Origin: Verrucomicrobiaceae bacterium
GTDB taxonomy: Bacteria; Verrucomicrobiota; Verrucomicrobiia; Verrucomicrobiales; Verrucomicrobiaceae
DNA: 64,000 bases
Assembly (NCBI GenBank): GCA_016713245.1
Contig: JADJPM010000005.1
Span: 124,001-188,000 of the forward strand
Direction of reading: 5' to 3'
Part shown: positions 42,501 to 49,592 of the stretch, in pieces
Numbering within the stretch: the stretch's first letter is position 1
Layout: every line of letters starts with the position of its first letter
Notes under the pieces: generated by a model
What the model was told of the DNA's origin: nothing
Database searches by the model: none
Seen by the model: the letters and a program-made list of their open reading frames with translations, nothing else
Made by a program: the position numbers and the translations under genes

Positions 42501-45315
42501 CGCCACCGAACTGCTCACGCCGACGGTTTTGCTCGGCAAACAAATCTTCTACAATGCCGCCGATCCACGCATGAGCGCGGACAGCTACATCTCCTGCGCG
42601 ACGTGCCACGTCGATGGCGGGCACGATGGCCGCGTGTGGGACTTCACGGGGCGCGGCGAAGGTCTGCGCCGCACCACCGATCTGCGCGGCCGCAGCGGTC
42701 TCGGTCATGGCGCGGTGCACTGGAGTGGGAACTTCGATGAGATTCAGGATTTCGAGCACGACATCCGCGGACCCTTTGGCGGCACCGGCTTTTTGAATCT
42801 CACGCCGCAGCAGTTCACCGCGCAGCATCCATCGCCTGCGAGCGGCAAAACGGGCCTCAGTGGCGATCTCGATGCCCTCGCGGCCTATGTTTCATCTTTG
42901 ACGCCGGATCACACGCCGCGCAGCCCGCATCGAAATGCCGACGGCACCTTCACCGCGGCCGCGGTGGCCGGCCAGGCCGTTTTCACCGCACAAAACTGCG
43001 CCTCATGCCACAGCGGCAGTTCCTTCACCAACAGCACGCTCATGAATGTGGGCACGCAGTCAGCCCTCAGCGGCTCGCGGCTCGGTGTGGTGCTTCCAGG
43101 CATCGACACGCCGACTTTGCATGGTCTGCATGCCACGCGCGTCTTTTTGCATCACGGCCAGGCGGCGAGTCTGGACGATGTTTTCAGCTACGCAGGCGGT
43201 GCGATGACTCCGGGAGCCAGCGGTCAACTCATCGGCGCTGCATTCGCGAATGCCGACACACCAGCAGAAGGTGGTGGCGGCTCGGAGCGCGGCATGTTTG
43301 GCGGGGCGGCGGTTTATCTCGATCCCAACTCTGCGGCATCCGTGCGCTACAACAACGTCGATGGCGGAAGCGGCGGCACGGCACGCATCGCGTTTCGTTA
43401 TGTGCGGAATTACAACGGCGGCACCGCCAATCTCATCATCAATGGCGTCTCACAGTCCATCACGGTGTTGCGGCAATTTCCCGACAACGGATTTCAAACG
43501 AGCGGCTGGCTGTGGTTCGTCACGACGGCCACGCTGAACGCCGGAGCCACGAACACCATCGAGATCGAGCGCACGCAGCCTTCGCCGCATCAGATCAATG
43601 CACTGCTCGTGGCGAACGCGGATGTTTTGGCTCAAGCGCAGCCACATCGCCTCGTGCAAAGCCTCAGCACCACGGATCAAAACAACCTGCTCGCCTATTT
43701 GACGCAACTCGATGGCCGCGACGCGAGCGGCACGCCGCTGCCAGCACCGAGTGCGCCTTCACCGCAGGCTCCGAGCATCGTCAGCGGGCCGCAAAGCACT
43801 GTGGTGGCGGAAGGCAGCACGTTGAGCTTCGTCGCGGTCATCAGCGGCACCGGGCCGTTCACCTTTGTGTGGCGGCGTGGAAGCAACGTGATCGGCAGCA
43901 ACAGCGCCGAGTTGCAAATCACCAACGTGAGCAGCGCCGATGCGGGCAGCTACACCGTGGAAGTCACCAATGCGCACGGCAGCACCACCAGCACGCCCGC
44001 CGAGGTCACGGTGAATCCCGCGCTGGCCATCACGACCACGACCTTGCCCGTGGCGACGGTCGGCGTTCCTTTCAGCACTGGTTTGAGCGCAACGGGCGGC
44101 ATTTCATCGCGCACCTGGACTGTGCAAAGCGGACTGCTGCCACCTGGCATCACGCTTTCCACCTCCGGCGTGCTCAGCGGCACCGCGACAACTCCCGCAC
44201 GCGCTTTGATCACGGTGCAAGTGAGCGACGCCTCCGGCAGCGACACACAGGCACTCACGGTGAATGCCGCGCCCGTCGGCGGATTCGTGAATGATCCCGA
44301 TTTGATCCTGCACTACACCTTTGATGAAGGCAGCAGCACCCGCGTGTGGGACAGCGCCAGCGGCGGCAACAATCACACCACCGACGTGAGCGGTGCCCAC
44401 TGGATCAGCGATGGCCGCTTCGGCGGTGCCTACGGCCCTGCCAGCACGGATGCAGGCATGCAAAACTTCACGCCCGCCAATCAGGCCGATCTGAATCTCA
44501 ATCCTCTCGCCGATGCGTTCACGGTCTCGCTTTGGTGCCGCACGACCGCGACCGGCTACAACACGCTCTTCAGCAAAGACGGCGGCGATCCTTACCGCAT
44601 CCAACACCGCCTGTGGATCGCTCCCACGCAGCTCCAGGGCATCAATGGCAACCAATACGGTGGCCAAATCGCCAGCGTGATCAACGACGGCCAGTGGCAC
44701 CTCGTCACGATGGTGAACTTCAACGACGCCGGAACGTGGCGCACACGCGTCTATTATGACAACGGCACGCAGAGCACACAGTTCGACACCGGCAACGGCG
44801 GCACCGTGAGCGAGCTTTTCCGCATCGGCGGCCTCAGCGCCGGATGGAACGGCTGGATCGGCCAGATCGACGACCTGCGCATCTATCGCCGCGCTTTGAG
44901 CCAAAGCGAAATCGCCGCGCTCCATGCCGCACCGGACGTGGAGACCTTTGCCGAATGGAGCGCCGCGAATCTCCCCGTAAATCCATCGCTGAATGGCCCC
45001 ACGCACGATGCGAACGGCAACGGCATCCCGAACCTGATCGAATTCATCGCCCCGCAGCCGCTTTCGCTACAAATCACTGGCGGCAACGCCACGCTCACTC
45101 TCAGCCGCAACACGCTCGCCCGAGGCGTGACGCTGATCGTCGAATGCAGCGACGATCTCACCACCTGGGTGCCCTTGGCCACCTCCATCAATGGCACCCC
45201 ACCCACCGGCACCGCGACCATCACCGAAGGCAGCGGCGTGGTGCGAACGCTGACGGTGCAGCACGCTGCATCGCCGAATCGGAGCTTTTACCGCGTCAGA
45301 GCGGTGATGCCGTGA
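39523..45315 (+). CDS. 1930-residue exported dihaem, beta-propeller, Ig and LamG protein
   Basis: A signal peptide (MNLFRTIFFLTLVGSVTAQ) leads a multi-domain secreted protein. Residues about 20-600 hold beta-rich choline/fibronectin-like modules (VAGNDVLGAF), 630-1000 a YVTN/NHL-type beta-propeller (GVNPRSIARDVNGRYWVTCF; GDGPFGIAPSPDGTLMYVTL read at 41680-41730), then two cytochrome c sites, CATCH (1025-1029) and CASCH (1159-1163), the second domain resembling methylamine-utilisation-type peroxidase haem domains. After an immunoglobulin-like bead (about 1420-1500) and an Ig-like repeat comes a LamG/concanavalin domain (about 1590-1790) ending in a small beta tail. It likely binds a polysaccharide and transfers electrons at the cell surface. 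Confidence 0.85.
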   Translation: MNLFRTIFFLTLVGSVTAQVTTTGFDNAARTEAPGTLLSHPVTNGSEPIGRTTSINYLNGWIIVGAEAPGSREGSDLSLRVYDISDPANPVRRLPSDFGLSYPNNLWIQDNYGWNAHGTAQYGNLLLPAPIRVNGFGGLVELGGTNGIPNLGNLPLWYNRSSQAGPWEATLLWYGTPDSDIEISRLSVVNNFVNRRVLATFDHVGQYGGGDWHPMFFGDLLIMARSGPAGNDGIVVYRLSYNNMDDGDANNDSITPQPVGSLQGGFQGYWPNLFSDGTGLYVIGSTTNILIGADITSATMPGANVNLQTVASLTVPGFSNASYPAYQDNFGFIHNRKVDMTRFLAGDANPIVLTLNETNPPRQPGAPALPQGAITGVNTSQMSLPLGNLWLTGGYPIPGTNQGLGVWVHQQAPDTTPPRVSYHIPQNGRTNYPRHAPLSFLVHEHPHSGGPRNGIDFTVRAVGENDVLGAFVPGFLIHDFSGNMTFTPDVPLAADTTYQVDFLSNPALQIGFRDAAGNYIEPYHFRFSTGGGLNAPTPPVFTSLTASSYQPAPNQEITVTAAATGTGSLDYRFNFDGTWGAWSTSTSAIHTYTTAGRPRVLAQVRDAAGNIVNNSLRLLVITPPAGPMPTQSSTLAIGEDAGTRRVWSVNPDANTVTVIHAATGAKEGEYAVGVNPRSIARDVNGRYWVTCFASDEIRILNADGSPHQTLALEYGDGPFGIAPSPDGTLMYVTLSSAGRLHRYSVAAPGAPTHTAVNLITPRAIAISGDGSRVLVTRFISADMHAEVLEFTATLGSTRTFNLTSANTFDGGDRAAGVPNYLAGIAISPDGTRAAIVSKQDNTQRGTFFGVGNLTHETTSRAVISFLDLTGNFEIPHSRRDFDNSDSPSAVIYTPLGDTILVTHQGNNRIVGMDAFNLAPLAELIIQGSTITQPAVITLEVGTGLAPQGLLMDGTSGRLFAQNFMGRSVTVLNAAPLLTQNQTSLPLIATTSTVATELLTPTVLLGKQIFYNAADPRMSADSYISCATCHVDGGHDGRVWDFTGRGEGLRRTTDLRGRSGLGHGAVHWSGNFDEIQDFEHDIRGPFGGTGFLNLTPQQFTAQHPSPASGKTGLSGDLDALAAYVSSLTPDHTPRSPHRNADGTFTAAAVAGQAVFTAQNCASCHSGSSFTNSTLMNVGTQSALSGSRLGVVLPGIDTPTLHGLHATRVFLHHGQAASLDDVFSYAGGAMTPGASGQLIGAAFANADTPAEGGGGSERGMFGGAAVYLDPNSAASVRYNNVDGGSGGTARIAFRYVRNYNGGTANLIINGVSQSITVLRQFPDNGFQTSGWLWFVTTATLNAGATNTIEIERTQPSPHQINALLVANADVLAQAQPHRLVQSLSTTDQNNLLAYLTQLDGRDASGTPLPAPSAPSPQAPSIVSGPQSTVVAEGSTLSFVAVISGTGPFTFVWRRGSNVIGSNSAELQITNVSSADAGSYTVEVTNAHGSTTSTPAEVTVNPALAITTTTLPVATVGVPFSTGLSATGGISSRTWTVQSGLLPPGITLSTSGVLSGTATTPARALITVQVSDASGSDTQALTVNAAPVGGFVNDPDLILHYTFDEGSSTRVWDSASGGNNHTTDVSGAHWISDGRFGGAYGPASTDAGMQNFTPANQADLNLNPLADAFTVSLWCRTTATGYNTLFSKDGGDPYRIQHRLWIAPTQLQGINGNQYGGQIASVINDGQWHLVTMVNFNDAGTWRTRVYYDNGTQSTQFDTGNGGTVSELFRIGGLSAGWNGWIGQIDDLRIYRRALSQSEIAALHAAPDVETFAEWSAANLPVNPSLNGPTHDANGNGIPNLIEFIAPQPLSLQITGGNATLTLSRNTLARGVTLIVECSDDLTTWVPLATSINGTPPTGTATITEGSGVVRTLTVQHAASPNRSFYRVRAVMP

Positions 45316-45326
45316 AAAACGGCCAA

Positions 45327-45366
45327 CTCTCCCGAAAGCGCGGCGCCCGGCGCTTCGTGAGGGAGC
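45327..45366. terminator. Hairpin between the large protein and the FG-GAP gene
   Basis: Arms CTCCCGAAAGCGC and GCGCTTCGTGAGGGAG pair, followed by an ordinary loop GGCGCCCG. It lies just after the stop at 45315 and only a few bases before the next ATG at 45371. No T-run follows, so a strong intrinsic terminator is uncertain; it may act as an attenuator or mRNA end. Confidence 0.5.
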
Positions 45367-45370
45367 TGTC

Positions 45371-46579
45371 ATGATCCTCTCCCGCTGCTTTTTGGGCTCT
45401 GCCTTTGTTTTGCTCGTCGCCAAGCTGATGGCGGCGGGTGTTTCGTCCGAAGTCATCGTCGTCAGTGGTGAACCATGGCGGCGGCATGCGATCGATGCGA
45501 GCTCGCGAGGCGCGGATGGTGTCAAACTGGGCGATTTCAATCGCGACGGGCTGCCGGACATCGTCACCGGTTGGGAAGAAGGCGGCGTGGTGCGTGTGTG
45601 CATGAATCCAGGACCCGAAAAGGCTCGTGAGCCGTGGAAATCGATCTCCGTGGGTGAGGTGAAAAATGTCGAAGAAGCCATTTTTGCCGATTTGGATGCC
45701 GACGGGCAGCTGGAGGTCGTCAGCGGCACTGAGGGCAACACGCGCACGCTTTACTGGCATCGGCTCATCCAGGGCGAATGGCGCACCGAGGCCTTTCCAG
45801 CCGCGAAAAACACTCAGATGTGGATGCAGGCTGCCGCTCTCGATCTGGATGGTCAGTTTGGCCCGGACCTTTTGCTGGCGTCCAAAAACAAGGATGCCGC
45901 TCTCGGCTGGTTGCAGGCACCCGCGAAGGCCGATGACCTCGCGGCATGGTCGTATCACAAACTGCGCGAGGCGGGCTGGCTCATGTCGCTCATTCCGCAG
46001 GATGTCGATGGAGACGGCGATGCCGATGCGGTTTTCAGCGATCGCAAAGGCGAGCGAACCGGCGTGTTCTGGCTCGAAAACCCCGGCGCAGCCGCGAATC
46101 GCGAGCACGCCGCGTGGAAGGAGCACGCCATCGGCGCCTTGGGCAAACAAGTCATGTTCATCGACCTCGGCGATGTGAATGGCGACGGCCTCGCCGACCT
46201 CGCCGTCGCTGCAAAGCCGGTGGAGATCGTGCTTTGCCTCCGCCAGGCCGCTGGTGGGTGGACCGAGCACATTCTGAAGCTCGACGGCAAAAACCTCGGC
46301 GATGCCAAAGCCGCGAAAATCGCCGATGTGAATGGCGACACGCTCCCGGACTTCGTTTTCACCTGCGAGAACGCCAAAGGCCCGCTGGAGGGCATCGTGT
46401 GGCTCGAACAGCAACGCGGTTCCGCCTGGAAGCAGCACACCCTCGGCGGCCCCGAGGGAGTGAAGTATGATCTCATGCAATCCCTCGACCTCGATGCCGA
46501 TGGCGACCTCGACATCATCACCTGCGAAGAGCGGGACCAGCTTGGTGTCGTGTGGTATGAGAATCCTGCGAAGAGTTGA
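45371..46579 (+). CDS. Exported FG-GAP/VCBS repeat protein
   Basis: A 402-residue protein with a signal peptide (SRCFLGSAFVLLVAKLMAAG) and about six DxDxDGxxD calcium-type repeats: GDFNRDGLPD, DLDADGQLEVV, DVDGDGDADAV, DVNGDGLADLA, DVNGDTLPD and DLDADGDLD. Such repeats build a beta-propeller like integrin alpha chains and are abundant in verrucomicrobial secreted proteins, probably for substrate or surface binding. It follows the 1930-residue gene by 56 bases and may be cotranscribed. Confidence 0.9.
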   Translation: MILSRCFLGSAFVLLVAKLMAAGVSSEVIVVSGEPWRRHAIDASSRGADGVKLGDFNRDGLPDIVTGWEEGGVVRVCMNPGPEKAREPWKSISVGEVKNVEEAIFADLDADGQLEVVSGTEGNTRTLYWHRLIQGEWRTEAFPAAKNTQMWMQAAALDLDGQFGPDLLLASKNKDAALGWLQAPAKADDLAAWSYHKLREAGWLMSLIPQDVDGDGDADAVFSDRKGERTGVFWLENPGAAANREHAAWKEHAIGALGKQVMFIDLGDVNGDGLADLAVAAKPVEIVLCLRQAAGGWTEHILKLDGKNLGDAKAAKIADVNGDTLPDFVFTCENAKGPLEGIVWLEQQRGSAWKQHTLGGPEGVKYDLMQSLDLDADGDLDIITCEERDQLGVVWYENPAKS

Positions 46580-46651
46580 CGCAACCCGTTGGCCACCTCG
46601 GTCAGCGGTGCCAGCCCAACCGGCACCGCCAAGCAGTGGAGACGTTGCGTT
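46578..46651. terminator. Bidirectional terminator between converging genes
   Basis: An inner stem GCGGTGCC (46605-46612) pairs with GGCACCGC (46622-46629), and an outer stem ACGCAAC (46579-46585) pairs with GTTGCGT (46644-46650), followed by TTTTCT. It separates the FG-GAP gene from the histidine kinase stop at 46654. Confidence 0.75.
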
Positions 46652-46653
46652 TT

Positions 46654-48084
46654 CTAACTTAGTCTCAGCGTGAAGCGAGTCACACCTTCCATGCTTTCCG
46701 CGGTCAATTCCGCATCGTGGGCATCGGCGATGGCTTTGCAGATGGCGAGACCGAGGCCCACCCCGCCGGTTTTGCGGCTGCGCGAGGTGTCCGTGCGATA
46801 AAAGCGCTCAAACACATGGGGAAGATCCGCTGCGGGAATGCCCGGGCCGGTGTTTTCGATGGTGATGAAGGCTTGGGCGTTCGCGTGACCGGTTTCGACT
46901 CGCACACGTCCGCCAAGCTCGTTGTGCTGGATGGCATTGATGAGCAGGTTTGAGACGATTTGTGTGATTTGGGCCGCATTGGCCTCGCACGGGGCCTTGG
47001 CTAGTTTTTGCTCCAAAACGATGCCGCGGGCCTCGGCCAGGCTTTGGAGGCTTTCGAGCACTTCCGTGCTCAAACCTGCCAGATCGCACGTTGAACGGCT
47101 CAAATCGACTCCAGACTCGATTTGCGCGAGATCGAGCAGCGATTCGATGAGGCCGCTCATGCGCTTCGCGGAGCGCAGCGTGGTCGAGATCGTTTCGCGA
47201 TAGGCCTCGCCATCGCGTTCGCGTTCCAAGGCACTCTGCGCTTCGGCGATCAGCACACTCACCGGCGTGCGCAGCTCATGCGCGACATCGCCGCTGAATC
47301 TCGCCTGCTGGGTAAAAGCGCGATCCAGGCTGGCGAAGGTTTCGTTGAGCACTTTCGTGAGCCGTCCCAGCTCCGCGCTGTCCGCCTTGGTCTCGATGCG
47401 CGTGCTCAATTTACCCCGACTGATGTGCTCTGCGGCGCTGATGATTTCCTCAACGGGGCGGATGGCTCGTTTCAAAATCCACGCATCCACCAGCAGCGCG
47501 ATGGCAAGCACGATCGCTCCGAGGGTGAGCAGCCACCAGCCGAGCCGTGAGGCGGCGTGCAGTTCCTTTTCCATCGACAGGGACGCCAGGAAGCATTCCC
47601 CAGGCGGCGTGATGAGAAAGGCCTCACGCATGCCCTCGCGGCTGCGGCGCTGAATCACGAAAGGCACGACATCCTTCACCGGGGGCATCGCGGTCGGCTC
47701 TGGCATCCGCGCAGAACGGGCCAGCAGCTTGCCGGTGCGGCTCCACACGCTGAATTCGATCCCTCGCGTCACAAAACCCTCCGCCACCTGCGTCGGCAGC
47801 ACATACTCCTCCGGCGGCGATGATCGCGGCCCCGGCGGATTGCCTTCACGGGCATTCTGAAAGTGCAGCGAGCGATGCAACGACGAAAGCGGCTCGTCCA
47901 AGCTCTGATCCAGCCTCAACAGCTCGCCATCCCAGTGCAGCCGATGCGCCGTGATCCCAAACGCCGCCAGCACGCACGCTAACAATGCGCCATGCCAGAG
48001 CAGAATGCGCGTGCGCAATGACGAATGCCCATCCGGCGCACTCGTCGGCTCCTCGTTCGTCATTCGCCATTCTGGTTTCGTCAT
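46654..48084 (-). CDS. Two-component sensor histidine kinase
   Basis: A 476-residue inner-membrane sensor: TM1 about 26-46, a periplasmic domain (47-180) without known fold, TM2 about 184-204, HAMP (about 203-255, RAIRPVEEIISAAEHISRG), HisKA with H269 in FSGDVAHELRTPV, and an HATPase with N-box VSNLLINAIQHNEL and the G boxes DTSRSRKTGGVGLGLAI. It is 3 bases downstream of the response regulator gene, giving a coupled pair of the OmpR/CusRS-EnvZ type; metal or envelope stress are possible signals. The first 10 residues (MTKPEWRMTN) come from a repeat; a second ATG at 48063 is a fallback start. Confidence 0.95.
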   Translation of the reverse strand: MTKPEWRMTNEEPTSAPDGHSSLRTRILLWHGALLACVLAAFGITAHRLHWDGELLRLDQSLDEPLSSLHRSLHFQNAREGNPPGPRSSPPEEYVLPTQVAEGFVTRGIEFSVWSRTGKLLARSARMPEPTAMPPVKDVVPFVIQRRSREGMREAFLITPPGECFLASLSMEKELHAASRLGWWLLTLGAIVLAIALLVDAWILKRAIRPVEEIISAAEHISRGKLSTRIETKADSAELGRLTKVLNETFASLDRAFTQQARFSGDVAHELRTPVSVLIAEAQSALERERDGEAYRETISTTLRSAKRMSGLIESLLDLAQIESGVDLSRSTCDLAGLSTEVLESLQSLAEARGIVLEQKLAKAPCEANAAQITQIVSNLLINAIQHNELGGRVRVETGHANAQAFITIENTGPGIPAADLPHVFERFYRTDTSRSRKTGGVGLGLAICKAIADAHDAELTAESMEGVTRFTLRLS

Positions 48085-48087
48085 TTT

Positions 48088-48738
48088 CTAAGGAATGCAG
48101 TAACCTTGCCCGCGTCGTGTTTGAATGAAGTCCATGCCCAGCTTTTTGCGCACGAGGGAGACGCGGACGTCGAGGAGGTTCGAGAGCGAGTCTTCGTTTT
48201 CGTCAAAGAGATGCTCGTAGAGTTCGGTGCGGCTCACCATCTTGCCGCGACGCAGCGCGAGATACTCGACGAGCGCATACTCGCGTGCGGTGAGAATCAT
48301 CGGCTGCCCATCGAGGCTCACGACCTTGCCCCAGGTGTCCACGCTCACGTTGCCGATCACGATTTGGTCCCGCGCCTGTCCGGCACTGCGGCGGATGAGG
48401 GCGCGGAGACGAGCTCGCAGTTCGTTGATGTCGAAGGGCTTCGCCAAATAATCATCCGCGCCGTGGTTCAGGCCCTCGATGCGGTGATTCACCGCCGTTT
48501 TGGCCGTGAGCATGAGTACCGGAGTCTGCTTTTTCGCCCGCAAGGCTTTCAACACCTCGAGACCGCTCATCACCGGCAGCATCCAGTCGAGCACGATGGC
48601 GTCGTAATCGCACTCCAGCGCCTTGAAGCGCCCGTCCTCGCCATCCTCTGCCGTATCTACGGCATAGCCATCCTCCCGCAGCGCCCGTGAGAGCACGCGG
48701 AGCAGATCAGGCTCGTCTTCGACGATGAGGAGGCGCAT
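48088..48738 (-). CDS. OmpR-family response regulator
   Basis: A 216-residue regulator: receiver with acidic pair E7/D8, phospho-Asp D51 (AIVLDWMLP), Thr/Lys of LMLTAKTAV, and a winged-helix DNA-binding C-terminal domain (about 125-216, TAREYALVEYLALRRGKMVSR read at 48270-48330). It precedes the histidine kinase gene with almost no gap; they are a regulator-kinase operon. The ATG at 48738 starts MRLLIVEDEP. Target genes are unknown. Confidence 0.96.
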   Translation of the reverse strand: MRLLIVEDEPDLLRVLSRALREDGYAVDTAEDGEDGRFKALECDYDAIVLDWMLPVMSGLEVLKALRAKKQTPVLMLTAKTAVNHRIEGLNHGADDYLAKPFDINELRARLRALIRRSAGQARDQIVIGNVSVDTWGKVVSLDGQPMILTAREYALVEYLALRRGKMVSRTELYEHLFDENEDSLSNLLDVRVSLVRKKLGMDFIQTRRGQGYCIP

Positions 48739-48789
48739 GGGTGGAGATGTTGGAGGGGAAACCTTGCGGCAAGATGACGATCCATGTGC

Positions 48790-49296
48790 TCATTCGCTAT
48801 CGCGAAGGCTCAACAGCATGAGATCAAAAGGCAAAATGCCGTCGGCGGTTTTCACAAAGTTGTCAGGCTTGGCATCGAGCACGAGCAACGACTTGGACTC
48901 GCTGAACCAGCCAAAAAACGAGTCCGGGATGGGCTCAAAACCCAGTTCTTCCATCAGCGTGATGATTTCATCCTCGTTGGGATGCGGTCTTTCGTGGTCT
49001 GCCGCCACCAGCCATCGCTGAGAGATCACCATGGAAGCTCCACCGGGCACGATGCCGGGCAGATTGCTCGGTTTCTTTGAGACGATCACTCCCTCCAGAC
49101 AGACATCGTCTTCAAAAAGGGCATTATGCATGGCAAAACGCCGCAGGTAGTCGAGGGGCGTGGCAGCGGCAGGTCTCCAAGAGTCATCCTTCCAAGCAGG
49201 CACCATGCCGAAGGTGCCGGTCCATGTTCGTTTCAACACGCGGCGGTCAGACTCGCGAAAGCGCACCTCGTGCTCGCCTGTCTCGTCACTCACCAA
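48790..49296 (-). CDS. Kinase-like orphan protein, paralogue of 21996-22790
   Basis: From the TTG at 49296 the protein has 168 residues, but the reading frame stays open and conserved upstream (VQRLIEWAKTTERLIEEADF) to about 49538 without an ATG, GTG or TTG. The domain carries EHEVRFRESDRRVLKRTWTG, TPLDYLRRF, ISQRWLVAADHERPHPNEDE and the ending VLDAKPDNFVKTADGILPFD, the same signature order as the protein at 21996-22790. DxxPDNF resembles the catalytic Asp...Asn of kinase-fold phosphotransferases. The N-terminal part overlaps a small ORF in another frame (49326-49541) exactly as in the paralogue, so translation is likely by -1 shift or a rare start. Confidence 0.55.
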   Translation of the reverse strand: MVSDETGEHEVRFRESDRRVLKRTWTGTFGMVPAWKDDSWRPAAATPLDYLRRFAMHNALFEDDVCLEGVIVSKKPSNLPGIVPGGASMVISQRWLVAADHERPHPNEDEIITLMEELGFEPIPDSFFGWFSESKSLLVLDAKPDNFVKTADGILPFDLMLLSLRDSE

Positions 49297-49325
49297 AGGG
49301 AGCGACTCAAAGTCGGCTTCCTCGA

Positions 49326-49541
49326 TCAGGCGCTCGGTTGTTTTGGCCCACTCGATGAGGCGCTGAACCTGAATTTCCTCGAGGCTTCCGCCTGTGCCAG
49401 CACCTGCTGAAGCGAGGGCTTCGGCCGCTTCTCCAAAGCCCGGCGTGTCGCGACGACCTTCGGATGGGGGGTAAGGTGGGAAATGCTCATGCTGCTGAGA
49501 TTCAGCCTCCGCCGTCGCTTTGTCAATCCGCGAGCCAGCAT
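49326..49541 (-). CDS. Small ORF overlapping the kinase-like gene in another frame
   Basis: A 71-residue basic protein with an ATG at 49541 and a second ATG at 49490 (MSISHLTPHPKVVATRRALE), which may be the real start. PSLQQVLAQAEASRK suggests a short helix. The kinase-like frame passes through it in the -1 frame, and its TGA overlaps a CTG codon of that frame (CTGA), as the partner at 21976-22173 overlaps an ATA codon (ATAG). Support is from this repeated layout. Confidence 0.45.
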   Translation of the reverse strand: MLARGLTKRRRRLNLSSMSISHLTPHPKVVATRRALEKRPKPSLQQVLAQAEASRKFRFSASSSGPKQPSA

Positions 49542-49592
49542 GATGTTTCCGCCGTCATCTTCGCGAAAGGTTGCCTGAGCAGCCTGGGCGTG

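Noticed and set aside
41224..42828. Large antisense ORF (534 codons) inside the 1930-residue gene
   Set aside because: It is opposite a coherent, signal-peptide-bearing multi-domain protein; the translation is Arg/Ala/Gly-rich with no domain, typical of antisense reading in GC-rich genes.
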